Of a stretch of DNA of 64,000 nt, positions 24,501-33,296 are shown in pieces; within the stretch, counting starts at the first letter, position 1, and every line of letters begins with the position of its first letter. The DNA is taken from contig NZ_JACHJJ010000024.1 in NCBI RefSeq assembly GCF_014203605.1, positions 62,001 to 126,000 of the forward strand, read 5' to 3'. The notes below the pieces were generated by a model, which was given only the letters and a program-made list of their open reading frames with translations, was not told the origin of the DNA and did no database searches. Origin of the DNA: Thiemannella venezuelensis (GTDB lineage Bacteria; Actinomycetota; Actinomycetes; Streptosporangiales; Streptosporangiaceae). A program made the position numbers and the translations under genes.

Positions 24501-25036
24501 CGACCACGCTGATCCTGGTGGTGGGCGCCCTCGTGGTGCTCACCGCCGTCTACGTCTCCTGGCGGGCGGGCCGGCTGGACCGGCTGCACATCCGGCTGGA
24601 GCTGGCCCGCGAGTCGCTGGACGCCGCCCTCGTACGGCGGGCCGCCGTCTGCCTGGAACTGGCCGCCTCCCGGATCCTGGACCCGGCGACCAGCCTGGTG
24701 CTGGCCGCCGGCGCCCACGAGGCCCGTACGGCCGGCCCCGAGGAGCGCGAGCACGCCGAGAGCGACCTGTCGCGCACGCTCCGGGCGGTGCTCGACCAGG
24801 ACCGCTTCCGGGAGAAACTGGCCGAGACCCCGGCCGGTCCGGAACTGCTCGAGGAACTCGACGCGGCGGTGGCCAAGGTGGTCTACGCCCGCCGCTTCTA
24901 CAACAACGCGGTCGGCGTCACGCGCGCGGCCCAGCGCCGCTGGCTGGCCCGCACGCTCCGGCTGGCCGGACACACCGCCTACCCGGACTTCTTCGAGATC
25001 GACGACGATCCCCCGTACGCTCTGGCCGCGGAGTAG
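24497..25036 (+). CDS. Conserved membrane-anchored protein of the PIM operon (LemA-like C-terminus)
   Basis: The 179-residue protein has one N-terminal membrane helix (residues about 3-20) and then a soluble, largely helical region. Near the end, VYARRFYNNAVGVTRA recalls the helical repeat of LemA-type proteins. M. tuberculosis has a Nudix hydrolase gene (Rv2609c) at this position, but no Nudix box is present here. Function is unknown. The GTGA overlap with pimA suggests it acts in the same membrane process. Confidence 0.65.
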   Translation: MTTTLILVVGALVVLTAVYVSWRAGRLDRLHIRLELARESLDAALVRRAAVCLELAASRILDPATSLVLAAGAHEARTAGPEEREHAESDLSRTLRAVLDQDRFREKLAETPAGPELLEELDAAVAKVVYARRFYNNAVGVTRAAQRRWLARTLRLAGHTAYPDFFEIDDDPPYALAAE

Positions 25037-25251
25037 CCGATCCCTGCGGGCGGTTCCCAGGAAGTTCGCAGGCTTCTCGAGGGAGAGGCGGAGGCCTGAC
25101 CCGCGGACCGCCGCCTGCCGCGGAGAGCTCGGGAACGGGCCCGCGCGACCTGCCCGGCCGGGATTTTCCGTCATGCACGAAGCCGACTATCCGATAAGTC
25201 CGACACAGGTAAGCTCTTGGGGATTTCAGGCCTGATTTTAGGAGATGTACC

Positions 25252-26262
25252 GTGCGGTTGCCCCGGATGATCGCCGTCACGCTGGCCGGATCGGCGGTCC
25301 TGCTGCCGGCCGCGGCCTGCTCGTCCGACGAGTCCGCCCCGGGCAAGGCGCCGCAGGCGGCCACCGCCGCACCTCCGACCCCCACCCCGGAGCCGACCCA
25401 CCCGTTCACCGGGCTGCCCGGCGCGGCCCGCAGGCCGGTGCTCGCGGCGAAGATCGAGAACACCTCGGCGGGCAAGCCCCAGCTCGGCCTCAAGAGCGCG
25501 GACATCGTCTACGTCGAGCAGGTCGAGGCGGGCCTGACCCGGCTGATGGCGATCTTCTCCTCGAAGATCCCGGCCAAGATCGGCCCGGTCCGCAGCGCCC
25601 GCATCTCCGACCTGCACATCGCCCCGCAGTTCGGCAAGCCCGCCTTCGCCTACTCCGGCGCGCAGACCAAGATGCTCCCGCACATCGCGGCCGCCTCCCT
25701 GTTCGACGTCTCCGACAGCCGCGCCCCCGGCGCCTACTTCCGCCAGCCCGGCCGGTACGCCCCCTACAACCTGTTCGCCAACACCCGGCAACTGCTGGCC
25801 AAGGCCCCCAAGGCGAGCCGGGCCAAGGACATCGGGTTCACCTTCGGCGAGGCCCCGGCCGAGGGCGGGACGCCCCGCAGGACCTTCAACGTGAAGTACC
25901 CCGCCGCCCGCTTCACCTTCGGCTGGTCGGAGAAGGCCGGCAAGTGGCTGATCTGGCAGGACGGCGAGAAGGACATGGCGGCCGAGGGCGGTCAGCTCGG
26001 CGCCCCCACCATCGTCGTGCAGTACACCAAGACCGAGCGCTCGGAGTTCCACGACAAGAACCAGAGCTACACGCCCCTGGTGCACACCGTCGGCAAGGGG
26101 CGGGCGGTCGTGCTCCGCGACGGCATGGCCTTCAAGGCCAGGTGGTCGCGGGCGGGCGAGGAGGACGGCACCGTCTTCACCACCGAGGCCGGGGAGCCGA
26201 TGAACTTCGCCCCGGGCCAGGTCTGGGTCGTGCTCGCCGCGCCCAAGCCCGTCATCCCCTGA
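25252..26262 (+). CDS. DUF3048-family lipoprotein (YerB-like)
   Basis: The 336-residue protein has a lipoprotein signal with the cysteine in LLPAAAC (about residue 24), a short Pro/Thr spacer, and the DUF3048 N- and C-terminal regions (KIENTSAGKPQLGLKSADIVY early, MNFAPGQVWVVLA at the end). Homologues are extracytoplasmic lipoproteins of Gram-positive bacteria, perhaps polymer binding; no reaction is established. The GTG at 25252 follows AGGAG. The 215-bp upstream gap is AT-richer than average, with TAAGCT near 25213 as a possible -10. Confidence 0.88.
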   Translation: MRLPRMIAVTLAGSAVLLPAAACSSDESAPGKAPQAATAAPPTPTPEPTHPFTGLPGAARRPVLAAKIENTSAGKPQLGLKSADIVYVEQVEAGLTRLMAIFSSKIPAKIGPVRSARISDLHIAPQFGKPAFAYSGAQTKMLPHIAAASLFDVSDSRAPGAYFRQPGRYAPYNLFANTRQLLAKAPKASRAKDIGFTFGEAPAEGGTPRRTFNVKYPAARFTFGWSEKAGKWLIWQDGEKDMAAEGGQLGAPTIVVQYTKTERSEFHDKNQSYTPLVHTVGKGRAVVLRDGMAFKARWSRAGEEDGTVFTTEAGEPMNFAPGQVWVVLAAPKPVIP

Positions 26263-26342
26263 GGCGCAAGCCGTACATCCTGTCCAACATGTGCGGCCGG
26301 GCGTGACAAGGTGGCGTGTAAGGGGAAGGGCGTGCCACCGCC

Positions 26343-26415
26343 TACGATGAAGAGGTGGCGGCCGTCCGACGGGCGGCCGTGATCCGCAGCAACCAGCCGT
26401 CGTGAGGTAGAGACC
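26343..26415 (+). promoter_or_regulatory. pdxS promoter element and leader hairpin
   Basis: TACGAT (26343-26348) is a plausible -10. CGGCCGTCC (26359-26367) then pairs with GGGCGGCCG (26371-26379), one G-T wobble, around a GAC loop. GAGGTAG around 26404 is the likely Shine-Dalgarno for the GTG at 26416. No known riboswitch pattern is apparent. Confidence 0.35.
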
Positions 26416-27330
26416 GTGTCCAGCAGCACGCCCGAAGTCACCGAGACCGCCGTCACCGGAACCGCCCGGGTGAAGCGCGGTATGGCCGAGATGCTCAAGG
26501 GCGGCGTCATCATGGACGTCGTCACCCCCGAGCAGGCCAAGATCGCCGAGGACGCCGGGGCCGTCGCCGTCATGGCCCTGGAGCGCGTCCCGGCCGACAT
26601 CCGCGCCCAGGGCGGCGTCTCCCGGATGAGCGACCCCGACATGATCGACGGCATCATCGCCGCCGTCTCGATCCCCGTCATGGCCAAGGCCCGCATCGGC
26701 CACTTCGCCGAGGCCCAGGTCCTGCAGTCGCTGGGGGTCGACTACATCGACGAGTCCGAGGTGCTCACCCCGGCCGACTACGCCAACCACATCGACAAGT
26801 GGCAGTTCACGGTGCCCTTCGTCTGCGGTGCGACCAACCTGGGCGAGGCGCTGCGCCGCATCACCGAGGGCGCGGCCATGATCCGCTCCAAGGGCGAGGC
26901 CGGCACCGGCGACGTCTCCAACGCCGTCACCCACATGCGTACGATCCGCGGCGAGCTCCGGCGCCTGGCCGCGCTGCCCGAGGACGAGCTCTACGTCGCG
27001 GCCAAGGAGCTGCAGGCGCCGTACGAGCTGGTGGCCGAGGTCGCCAAGACCGGCAAGCTGCCCGTCGTGCTGTTCACCGCGGGCGGCATCGCCACCCCGG
27101 CCGACGCCGCGATGATGATGCAGCTCGGCGCCGAGGGCGTGTTCGTCGGCTCGGGCATCTTCAAGTCCGGCAACCCCGCCCAGCGCGCCGCCGCCATCGT
27201 CAAGGCCACCACCTTCCACGACGACCCCGACGTCGTCGCCAAGGTCTCCCGCGGTCTGGGCGAGGCCATGGTCGGCATCAACGTCGACGAGATCCCCGTC
27301 CCGCACCGCCTGGCCGAGCGCGGCTGGTAA
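26416..27330 (+). CDS. pdxS: Pyridoxal 5'-phosphate synthase, PdxS subunit
   Basis: PdxS condenses ribose 5-phosphate, glyceraldehyde 3-phosphate and ammonia to PLP in the DXP-independent route, forming a dodecamer with PdxT. The 304-residue TIM barrel has the family segments [21 protein letters not shown], the active-site Lys in VMAKARIGH, the second Lys in [15 protein letters not shown] and the phosphate site [12 protein letters not shown]. Length is normal. A strong terminator follows, so unlike in many bacteria pdxS and pdxT are not simply one tight operon here. Confidence 0.97.
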   Translation: MSSSTPEVTETAVTGTARVKRGMAEMLKGGVIMDVVTPEQAKIAEDAGAVAVMALERVPADIRAQGGVSRMSDPDMIDGIIAAVSIPVMAKARIGHFAEAQVLQSLGVDYIDESEVLTPADYANHIDKWQFTVPFVCGATNLGEALRRITEGAAMIRSKGEAGTGDVSNAVTHMRTIRGELRRLAALPEDELYVAAKELQAPYELVAEVAKTGKLPVVLFTAGGIATPADAAMMMQLGAEGVFVGSGIFKSGNPAQRAAAIVKATTFHDDPDVVAKVSRGLGEAMVGINVDEIPVPHRLAERGW

Positions 27331-27347
27331 CGCAGGGGGAGCGCGTC

Positions 27348-27378
27348 GAAGGCGGCATCCGCGAAGGATGCCGCCTTC
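27348..27378 (+). terminator. pdxS terminator hairpin
   Basis: GAAGGCGGCATCC (27348-27360) and GGATGCCGCCTTC (27366-27378) form a perfect 13-bp stem with a GCGAA loop, 18 bp after the pdxS stop. Confidence 0.75.
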
Positions 27379-27493
27379 CGCATGTCCGGCGGAGTCCACC
27401 CGTCCGTCACGATCCTCCGGGTCCTGCGGCACGGCGTGGCCACGGCGGCCCCCGAGTGGGGGCACAGCGTCCATGTCGAGGTGGGAGGGCTCT

Positions 27494-27526
27494 TTCACCT
27501 CCTGTTCACCTCCTGTTCACCTCCTG
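27494..27526 (+). repeat. 11-bp tandem repeat, three perfect copies
   Basis: TTCACCTCCTG occurs three times head to tail. Each copy contains TCACCTCCT, the anti-Shine-Dalgarno end of 16S rRNA. The upstream GAGGTGGGAGG (27479-27489) could pair with a copy. Because 11 is not a multiple of three, each gain or loss shifts the reading frame of the surrounding ORF. Confidence 0.95.
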
Positions 27527-27636
27527 CCGGCGCCCGGCCGAGGAGCACCCGGATCCGGTGCCGCACCCGGGCGACTACCAGTACGAGTACCGGCGCGACA
27601 CCCACACGATCCCCGGCGGCAGCATCCGGTGCGATA

Positions 27637-27669
27637 CCGTCCGGCACATCGGACGGCAGGGACTACGCT
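27637..27669 (+). promoter_or_regulatory. Hairpin and -10 element ahead of pdxT
   Basis: CCGTCCG (27637-27643) and CGGACGG (27650-27656) are perfect inverted arms with a 6-nt loop. TACGCT (27664-27669) follows and could be the -10 of a pdxT promoter with a leader of about 30 nt. The arms would then overlap the -35 area, which suits an operator. All roles are inferred. Confidence 0.35.
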
Positions 27670-27706
27670 TCTAAGCGAACCCGACAAGCCGTGCGAAAGG
27701 ATGACC

Positions 27707-28288
27707 GTGCCCACGATCGGTGTGTTCGCCCTCCAGGGGGACGTGCGCGAGCATGTGCGCTCGCTGGAGGAGGCGGGCGCGAAGGCGGTGCCCGTACGGC
27801 GGCCCGCCGAGTTGGAGACCGTCGACGGACTGGTCATCCCCGGCGGGGAGTCCACGACCATGTGGAAGCTCGCCGAGACGTTCGACCTGCTCGAGCCGAT
27901 CCGGACGCGGGTCAAGGGCGGCATGCCGGCCTACGGCTCCTGCGCCGGCATGATCATGCTGGCCGACCGGATCGAGGGCGGCATCGAGGGCCAGCAGACC
28001 GTCGGCGGCATCGACATGACGGTCCGCCGCAACGCCTTCGGACGCCAGGTCGACTCCTTCGAGTCCGACATCGACTTCGCCGGCCGCGGCGCGGTGCGCG
28101 CGGTGTTCATCCGGGCCCCCTGGGTGGAATCGGTCGGGCCGGAGGTCGAGGTGCTGGCGCTGGCCGAGCCGGGGGATAGGATCGTCGCGGTCCGCCAGGG
28201 ACCGCTGCTCGCCACGTCGTTCCACCCGGAGCTCACTCCGGACGCGGGCGTGCATTCATACTTCGTTGAGATGGTTAGGGAGCTTTAG
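27707..28288 (+). CDS. pdxT: Pyridoxal 5'-phosphate synthase glutaminase subunit PdxT
   Basis: PdxT hydrolyses glutamine and channels ammonia to PdxS. The 193-residue protein shows the class I-like glutaminase triad: Cys in [10 protein letters not shown], and His and Glu in ATSFHPELT. The oxyanion segment PGGESTTM is also present. The GTG at 27707 is favoured because AAAGGA (27697-27702) lies 4 nt upstream; the ATG at 27701 overlaps that Shine-Dalgarno and would add two residues. The yebC-type gene starts 3 bp after the stop. Confidence 0.95.
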   Translation: MPTIGVFALQGDVREHVRSLEEAGAKAVPVRRPAELETVDGLVIPGGESTTMWKLAETFDLLEPIRTRVKGGMPAYGSCAGMIMLADRIEGGIEGQQTVGGIDMTVRRNAFGRQVDSFESDIDFAGRGAVRAVFIRAPWVESVGPEVEVLALAEPGDRIVAVRQGPLLATSFHPELTPDAGVHSYFVEMVREL

Positions 28289-28291
28289 CCG

Positions 28292-29044
28292 ATGTCGGGC
28301 CACTCCAAATGGGCGACGACCAAGCACAAGAAGGCCGCGCTCGACTCCAAGCGCGGCAAGCTGTTCGCCAAGCTCATCAAGAACATCGAGGTCGCGGCCC
28401 GGACCGGTGGCCCTGACCCGGACGGCAACCCGACGCTGTACGACGCCATCACCAAGGCGCGCAAGAGCTCGGTGCCGATCGACAACATCGAGCGCGCCCG
28501 CAAGCGCGGCGGCGGCCTGGAGGCCGGCGGCGCCGACTGGCAGACCATCATGTACGAGGGCTACGCCCCCGGCGGCGTCGCGGTGCTGATCGAGTGCCTC
28601 ACCGACAACCGCAACCGCGCGGCCTCCGAGGTCCGCGTCGCGCTGACCCGCAACGGCGGCTCCCTGGCCGACCCGGGCTCGGTCTCCTACATGTTCAACC
28701 GCAAGGGCGTCGTGATCGTGCCCAAGGGCGGGCTGTCGGAGGACGACGTGCTGACGGCCGTCCTCGACGCCGGCGCCGAGGAGGTCAACGACCTGGGCGA
28801 GAGCTACGAGGTCGTCTCCGAGGCCGGTGACCTCGTCCCGGTCCGCAAGGCCCTGCAGGAGGCCGGGATCGACTACGACTCGGCCGAGTCCGGCTTCATG
28901 CCGACCATGAACATCCAGCTCGACGAGGAGGGCGCCCGCAAGGTGTTCCGCCTGATCGACGCGCTGGAGGACAGCGACGACGTGCAGAACGTCTGGTCGA
29001 ACGCCGACGTCTCCGACGAGGTCCTGGAGAAGCTCGACGCCTGA
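28292..29044 (+). CDS. YebC/PmpR-family regulatory protein (TACO1-like)
   Basis: The 250-residue protein starts with the invariant [25 protein letters not shown] and has the usual three-domain length. Members are reported as transcription factors (PmpR) and, more recently, as ribosome-associated factors easing translation of proline-rich stretches. It is encoded right after pdxT, and in many actinobacteria it precedes ruvC, as it nearly does here (one antiporter gene intervenes). Confidence 0.95.
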   Translation: MSGHSKWATTKHKKAALDSKRGKLFAKLIKNIEVAARTGGPDPDGNPTLYDAITKARKSSVPIDNIERARKRGGGLEAGGADWQTIMYEGYAPGGVAVLIECLTDNRNRAASEVRVALTRNGGSLADPGSVSYMFNRKGVVIVPKGGLSEDDVLTAVLDAGAEEVNDLGESYEVVSEAGDLVPVRKALQEAGIDYDSAESGFMPTMNIQLDEEGARKVFRLIDALEDSDDVQNVWSNADVSDEVLEKLDA

Positions 29045-29235
29045 CCGCCGCCCGCCGCGGGCGCGCCCCGTGCCGGAGGGGGTGCGTCCGCGGCTCCGCG
29101 CGGAGGCGTGCACGACCGCTCCGGCGCTTTCCCGGGGCGGGGCGGCACCGTGCGGTCCCGCGCCGTGCCGTTCCGGAGCGCCCGGAATCGCGCTGAGGAG
29201 TTTGCGCTCCTCCGCGTGGGTATCTCCGCGGGACT

Positions 29236-30513
29236 ATGGGGAACACGGATCTCGTCTTCACGGTGGCGGGCGCCGGTGCCCTGCTCGCGGCGGTCCTGCC
29301 GAGGATGCTCAGGCGGCGGCCCTTCTCGCTGCCGATCGCCTGCCTGCTCGGAGGGATCCTCCTCTACCTGCTCCCGCTGGACCTGCCCCGGCTCGATCCC
29401 GTGGCGCACCGGGCCGCGGTCGAGCACGTCACCGAGATCTGCGTGATCCTCTCGCTGATGGGCGCCGGGCTGGCGATCAACCGCCCCTTCGGGTGGAGCC
29501 GGTGGGCCTCCACCTGGCGGCTGCTGGCCTGGACGATGCCGCTGACCGTGGCGGCCGTCGCCGTCGCCGCCTGGGGGCTTCTGGGCTGGCCGCCCGCCGC
29601 GGCGCTGCTGCTGGGCGCGGTGCTGGCCCCGACCGACCCGGTGCTCGCCTCCGACGTCCAGGTCGGTGAGCCGGTCGACTCCGAGAAGGCCGACGACGAG
29701 GTGCGTTTCACCCTCACCTCGGAGGCCGGCCTCAACGACGGGCTGGCCTTCCCGCTCGTCTACGCCGCGATCGCGGTGGCGATCGCCGGCGGGTCCGGCT
29801 GGGCCGTGGAGTGGGCCCTGACCGACCTGCTCTACAAGTGCGGCGCGGGCGTGCTGGGCGGCCTGGCCGCCGGCTGGGCGCTGGGCCGCCTGTTCTTCCG
29901 CGCGCGGGTGCCGGATCTGAGGCTCGCCGAGCACCGGGACGGCTTCGTCGCGCTGGCGGCGACCTTCCTGGCGTACGGCCTCACGGAACTGGCCCACGGG
30001 TACGGGTTCATCGCGGTCTTCGTCGCCGCGTGCACGATCAGGGCGGCCGAGCGCACCCACGGCTACAACGGGGTGCTGCACGGGTTCATCGAGCAGGTCG
30101 AGCGACTGCTCACCGCCTGGCTGATCACGTTGCTCGGCGGGTTCGTGGCGGGCGGCGGCCTGTCGGCGCTCACCTGGCGCGGAGCGGCGGTCGGGCTGCT
30201 CCTGCTCCTGGTGATCCGCCCGCTGACCGGCTGGCTCGCCGGACTGGGCGGACGGGCGGGCCCGCGGGAGCGCGGCGTGACCGCCTTCTTCGGCATCCGG
30301 GGCATCGGCTCGCTCTTCTACCTGGCCTACGCCCTCGGGCAGACCGGTTTCGGTGTGCCCGCCGCGGAGCTCTGGGCGGTGGTGGCGTTCACCGTGCTGG
30401 CCTCGGTCGTCCTGCACGGCGTCACGGCGACGCCGGTGATGGCCCGGCTGGACCGCATGCGGGCCCGGGCGGCCGAGAGCACCGCGGGCGAGCCCGCCGC
30501 CCAGCACCCCTGA
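29236..30513 (+). CDS. CPA1-type sodium(cation)/proton antiporter
   Basis: The 425-residue protein has 12 to 13 predicted membrane helices and the CPA core: APTDPVLASDVQ (helix 4 crossover) and EAGLNDGLAF (the Asn-Asp ion-binding pair, about residues 150-170). The basic residue in FFGIRGIGS is also typical. It exchanges Na+ (or K+) for H+ across the membrane. It sits between yebC and ruvC, an insertion into the usual yebC-ruvCAB neighbourhood. The cytoplasmic C-terminus is very short, so no regulatory domain is present. Confidence 0.9.
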   Translation: MGNTDLVFTVAGAGALLAAVLPRMLRRRPFSLPIACLLGGILLYLLPLDLPRLDPVAHRAAVEHVTEICVILSLMGAGLAINRPFGWSRWASTWRLLAWTMPLTVAAVAVAAWGLLGWPPAAALLLGAVLAPTDPVLASDVQVGEPVDSEKADDEVRFTLTSEAGLNDGLAFPLVYAAIAVAIAGGSGWAVEWALTDLLYKCGAGVLGGLAAGWALGRLFFRARVPDLRLAEHRDGFVALAATFLAYGLTELAHGYGFIAVFVAACTIRAAERTHGYNGVLHGFIEQVERLLTAWLITLLGGFVAGGGLSALTWRGAAVGLLLLLVIRPLTGWLAGLGGRAGPRERGVTAFFGIRGIGSLFYLAYALGQTGFGVPAAELWAVVAFTVLASVVLHGVTATPVMARLDRMRARAAESTAGEPAAQHP

Positions 30514-30626
30514 GCCGGCCCCGCCGCCCGCCCCGCCGGCGGGACCGGCCCGGACGTCTCCGGCGGGACGGGCCGGTGCTCCGCCCTCTTCCGGGCGGCC
30601 TCCGTGCGCGGGCCGCTCCCACACGG

Positions 30627-30654
30627 TAGAGTCTGGCACCGAACAGGTGTTCGG
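30627..30654 (+). promoter_or_regulatory. ruvC promoter with LexA (SOS) box
   Basis: TAGAGT (30627-30632) is the likely -10. CCGAACAGGTGTTCGG (30639-30654) has 6-bp arms CCGAAC and GTTCGG around AGGT. It fits the actinobacterial LexA box CGAAC-N4-GTTCG in full. It covers the expected transcription start, so LexA would repress ruvCAB until DNA damage. The match is seen; the regulation is known for related genera. Confidence 0.75.
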
Positions 30655-30672
30655 CGGGTGGGAGGCGTGCCG

Positions 30673-31275
30673 GTGCGGGTGCCCGAGCTGCGGGTGATGG
30701 GGGTCGATCCGGGGCTGACCCGGTGCGGGCTCGGCGCGGTGGAGGGACGGCCGGGCGCGCCCCTGAGCCTGGTCAAGGTCGGGGTCGTGCGAACCTCGGC
30801 CGACGACGAGATCGGAGCCCGGCTGGTGGCGGTGGAGGCCGGGATCGAGCAGTGGCTCGACGAGGTCGGGCCCGACGCGGTCGCCGTCGAGCGGGTCTTC
30901 GCCCAGCACAACCTCAGGACCGTGATGGGCACCGCGCAGGCCTCGGCCGTCGCGATCCTGTGCGCCTCGCGACGGGGGATCCCCGTCGCGCTGCACACCC
31001 CGTCGGAGGTGAAGGCCGCCATCACCGGCAGCGGCACGGCCGACAAGAAGCAGGTGGGCACCATGGTGACCCGGCTGCTCCGGCTCGACGAGATGCCCAG
31101 GCCCGCCGACGCCGCCGACGCCCTCGCCCTCGCCATCTGCCACGTGTGGCGGGGCGGGGCGCAGAACCGGCTGGCCGAGGCGCTGGCCCGGTCCTCGGCG
31201 GGCACGGGCACCACCGCGGCGGCCTACTTCCGCGGCCGCGGCCGCGCCGGACGTTCGAGAGGGAGCGCGCAGTGA
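30673..31275 (+). CDS. ruvC: Holliday junction resolvase RuvC
   Basis: RuvC cuts four-way DNA junctions as a dimer, guided by RuvAB. The 200-residue protein has the RNase H-like fold with the first catalytic Asp in [12 protein letters not shown], the Glu in [11 protein letters not shown] and the C-terminal [12 protein letters not shown]. Of three closely spaced GTG codons, 30673 has GGAGG 7 nt upstream and is preferred. The stop overlaps the ruvA GTG (GTGA). A Gly/Arg-rich tail ends the protein. Confidence 0.97.
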   Translation: MRVPELRVMGVDPGLTRCGLGAVEGRPGAPLSLVKVGVVRTSADDEIGARLVAVEAGIEQWLDEVGPDAVAVERVFAQHNLRTVMGTAQASAVAILCASRRGIPVALHTPSEVKAAITGSGTADKKQVGTMVTRLLRLDEMPRPADAADALALAICHVWRGGAQNRLAEALARSSAGTGTTAAAYFRGRGRAGRSRGSAQ

Positions 31276-31892
31276 TCGCCTCGGTGCGGGGACGGGTGAC
31301 CGCGATCATGCCCGACGGGGCGGTGGTCGAGGTCGGCGGGATAGGGGTGCTGGTGCACTGCACGCCGGCCACGCTCGCGACGCTGCGCGCGGGGGAGGAG
31401 ACGCGGCTGGCCACCTCGCTGGTGGTCCGCGAAGACTCCCTCACCCTGTACGGCTTCGCCGACGACGACGAGCGCCGGATCTTCGAGCTGGTGCAGGGCG
31501 CCAGCGGGGTCGGGCCCAAGGTGGCGCTGGCGATGCTGGCCGTGCACACGCCCAACGGTCTCCGGGTGGCCGTGGCGAGCGCCGACGTCAAGGCGCTGAC
31601 CCGGGTTCCCGGAGTGGGCCCCAAGGGGGCGCAGCGGATCATCGTGGATCTCAAGGACAAGCTCGGCGCCCCCGAGGAGGCCGTCAGCGCCGCCCTCGAC
31701 GGCCGCGCCGCCGCGCCCGCCTGGCGGGACCAGGTCCACTCCGGCCTGGTCGGCCTCGGCTACTCGGCCAGGGACGCCGACGAGGCCGTCGCCGCGGTGA
31801 GCCCGCAGGCCGACGCCGCGCTGGCGGAGGGCAGGGCCCCGCAGGTGGCGGCGCTGCTCAAGGCCGCGCTCCGGATGCTGAGTCTCCGATGA
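31272..31892 (+). CDS. ruvA: Holliday junction helicase subunit RuvA
   Basis: RuvA binds the junction and loads the RuvB motor. The 206-residue protein has the N-terminal OB fold ([11 protein letters not shown]...GVLVHC), two helix-hairpin-helix motifs ([17 protein letters not shown] and [23 protein letters not shown]) and the C-terminal RuvB-binding helices. It overlaps the ruvC stop. Its stop codon lies inside a 15-bp direct repeat. Confidence 0.97.
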   Translation: MIASVRGRVTAIMPDGAVVEVGGIGVLVHCTPATLATLRAGEETRLATSLVVREDSLTLYGFADDDERRIFELVQGASGVGPKVALAMLAVHTPNGLRVAVASADVKALTRVPGVGPKGAQRIIVDLKDKLGAPEEAVSAALDGRAAAPAWRDQVHSGLVGLGYSARDADEAVAAVSPQADAALAEGRAPQVAALLKAALRMLSLR

Positions 31893-31911
31893 CGGGGTCT
31901 CCGATGACGGG
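31882..31911. repeat. 15-bp tandem duplication at the ruvA stop
   Basis: GTCTCCGATGACGGG occurs twice head to tail. The first copy contains the ruvA TGA; the second lies in the ruvA-ruvB gap. It is a simple recent duplication in frame multiples of three, without effect on the protein. Confidence 0.9.
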
Positions 31912-32000
31912 GTCCCCGCGGCCGCCCGCGGAGCGGACCGGGGGCGGTCCGGCAGGCCGGGGCGAGCAGACGACCCCCGTTCGAGTGAAGGCAGGCTGAC

Positions 32001-33050
32001 GTGAGTTCGGAACGGGACCTGGTCTCGGCGGAGGCCGAGGGCGACGAGCGGCTGATCGAGGCGGCGCTGCGGCCCAGGCGGCTGGAGGAGTTCATCGGCC
32101 AGGCGCGGGTGCGCGAGCAGCTCTCGCTGGTGCTGCACAGCGCGCTGCGCCGCAACCGGCCGCCGGACCACGTGCTGATGAGCGGCTCGCCGGGGCTGGG
32201 CAAGACGACCCTCTCGATGATCATCGCTACCGAGCTGGGCGTGCCGCTCCGCATCACCTCCGGGCCCGCGCTGGAACGGGCCGGCGACCTCGCGGCGATC
32301 CTCTCGACGCTGTCGGAGGGCGAGGTCCTGTTCATCGACGAGATCCACCGCATGGCCCGCCCGGCGGAGGAGATGCTCTACCTCGCGATGGAGGACTTCC
32401 GGGTCGACATCGTGGTGGGCAAGGGGCCGGGCGCGACCGCGATCCCGCTGGAGATCGCGCCGTTCACGCTGGTGGGGGCGACCACCAGGGCGGGTCTGCT
32501 GCCGGCGCCGCTGCGCGACCGGTTCGGGTTCGTCGCGCACATGGACTTCTACGAGGCCGCCGAGCTGGAGCAGGTGCTGAACCGCTCGGCGCGCCTGCTC
32601 GGACTGGAGCTCCCCGGCGACGCGGCGCACGAGATCGCCGGGCGGTCGCGGGGCACTCCCCGGATCGCCAACCGGCTGCTGCGCCGGGTCCGCGACTTCG
32701 CCGAGGTCCGCGCCGAAGGAGTGATCACGAAGGAGGTGGCCTCGGCCGCGCTGAACCTCTACGAGGTCGACGCGCAGGGGCTGGACCGGCTGGACCGGGC
32801 GGTGCTGGGCGCGCTGCTGCGCAGGTTCGGCGGCGGCCCGGTCGGCCTGTCCACGCTGGCCGTCGCGGTGGGGGAGGAGCCGGAGACCGTCGAGGTGGTG
32901 GCGGAGCCGTTCCTGGTGCGGCAGGGTCTGCTGGCCCGCACGCCCCGGGGCCGGGTCGCGACCGCCGCGGCCTGGATCCATCTGGGCATGACCCCGCCGC
33001 CGGACGCCTTCGGCGCCGCGGTCGCCGCCGACCTGACGGAGCGGTCCTGA
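32001..33050 (+). CDS. ruvB: Holliday junction branch migration ATPase RuvB
   Basis: The 349-residue AAA+ motor has Walker [11 protein letters not shown], Walker [10 protein letters not shown], sensor 1 VGATTRAG, the arginine-finger region [12 protein letters not shown] and a C-terminal winged helix. It drives branch migration with RuvA and hands the junction to RuvC. The GTG at 32001 gives the standard N-terminus ending in [13 protein letters not shown]. It lies 108 bp after ruvA. Confidence 0.98.
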   Translation: MSSERDLVSAEAEGDERLIEAALRPRRLEEFIGQARVREQLSLVLHSALRRNRPPDHVLMSGSPGLGKTTLSMIIATELGVPLRITSGPALERAGDLAAILSTLSEGEVLFIDEIHRMARPAEEMLYLAMEDFRVDIVVGKGPGATAIPLEIAPFTLVGATTRAGLLPAPLRDRFGFVAHMDFYEAAELEQVLNRSARLLGLELPGDAAHEIAGRSRGTPRIANRLLRRVRDFAEVRAEGVITKEVASAALNLYEVDAQGLDRLDRAVLGALLRRFGGGPVGLSTLAVAVGEEPETVEVVAEPFLVRQGLLARTPRGRVATAAAWIHLGMTPPPDAFGAAVAADLTERS

Positions 33051-33296
33051 TCCTGGCGGTGCAGCCCCGGCGTCGGCTTTTCGTGCGGGAGCCGTACAGG
33101 AACGATCACGGATCAATGACAAGGGTCTCGAAACGGGAACTTCTCCCCGTGCTGGTTCGTGCCCTCGTTGCCGCGCTCCGAACAGCTCGCCTAAACTCCG
33201 TGGCTTGGCTGGCTGTGTAGGCTGACGTGCTGAGCGGCGTGGCCGTATACGACGTCCGGCGCCAGGCCGGTCATTCTTAAGCGAAGGAGCGGCCCC

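Larger units (their letters stand above)
27382..27674 (+). pseudogene. Frame-broken (or repeat-switched) small ORF between pdxS and pdxT
   Basis: From the ATG at 27382 to about 27526 the frame has about 90% G/C third positions. After the 11-bp triple repeat (27494-27526) the coding pattern continues in a different frame to a TAA at 27672-27674; by hand count 39 of its last 44 sense codons end in G or C. Removing one 11-bp copy joins the two halves into one 93-codon frame. The second half has a non-repetitive, protein-like composition (for example [16 protein letters not shown]). I do not recognise the protein. No Shine-Dalgarno is evident, and the ATG is 4 bp past the pdxS terminator. It is either a decayed gene or one whose frame depends on repeat number. 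Confidence 0.5.
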
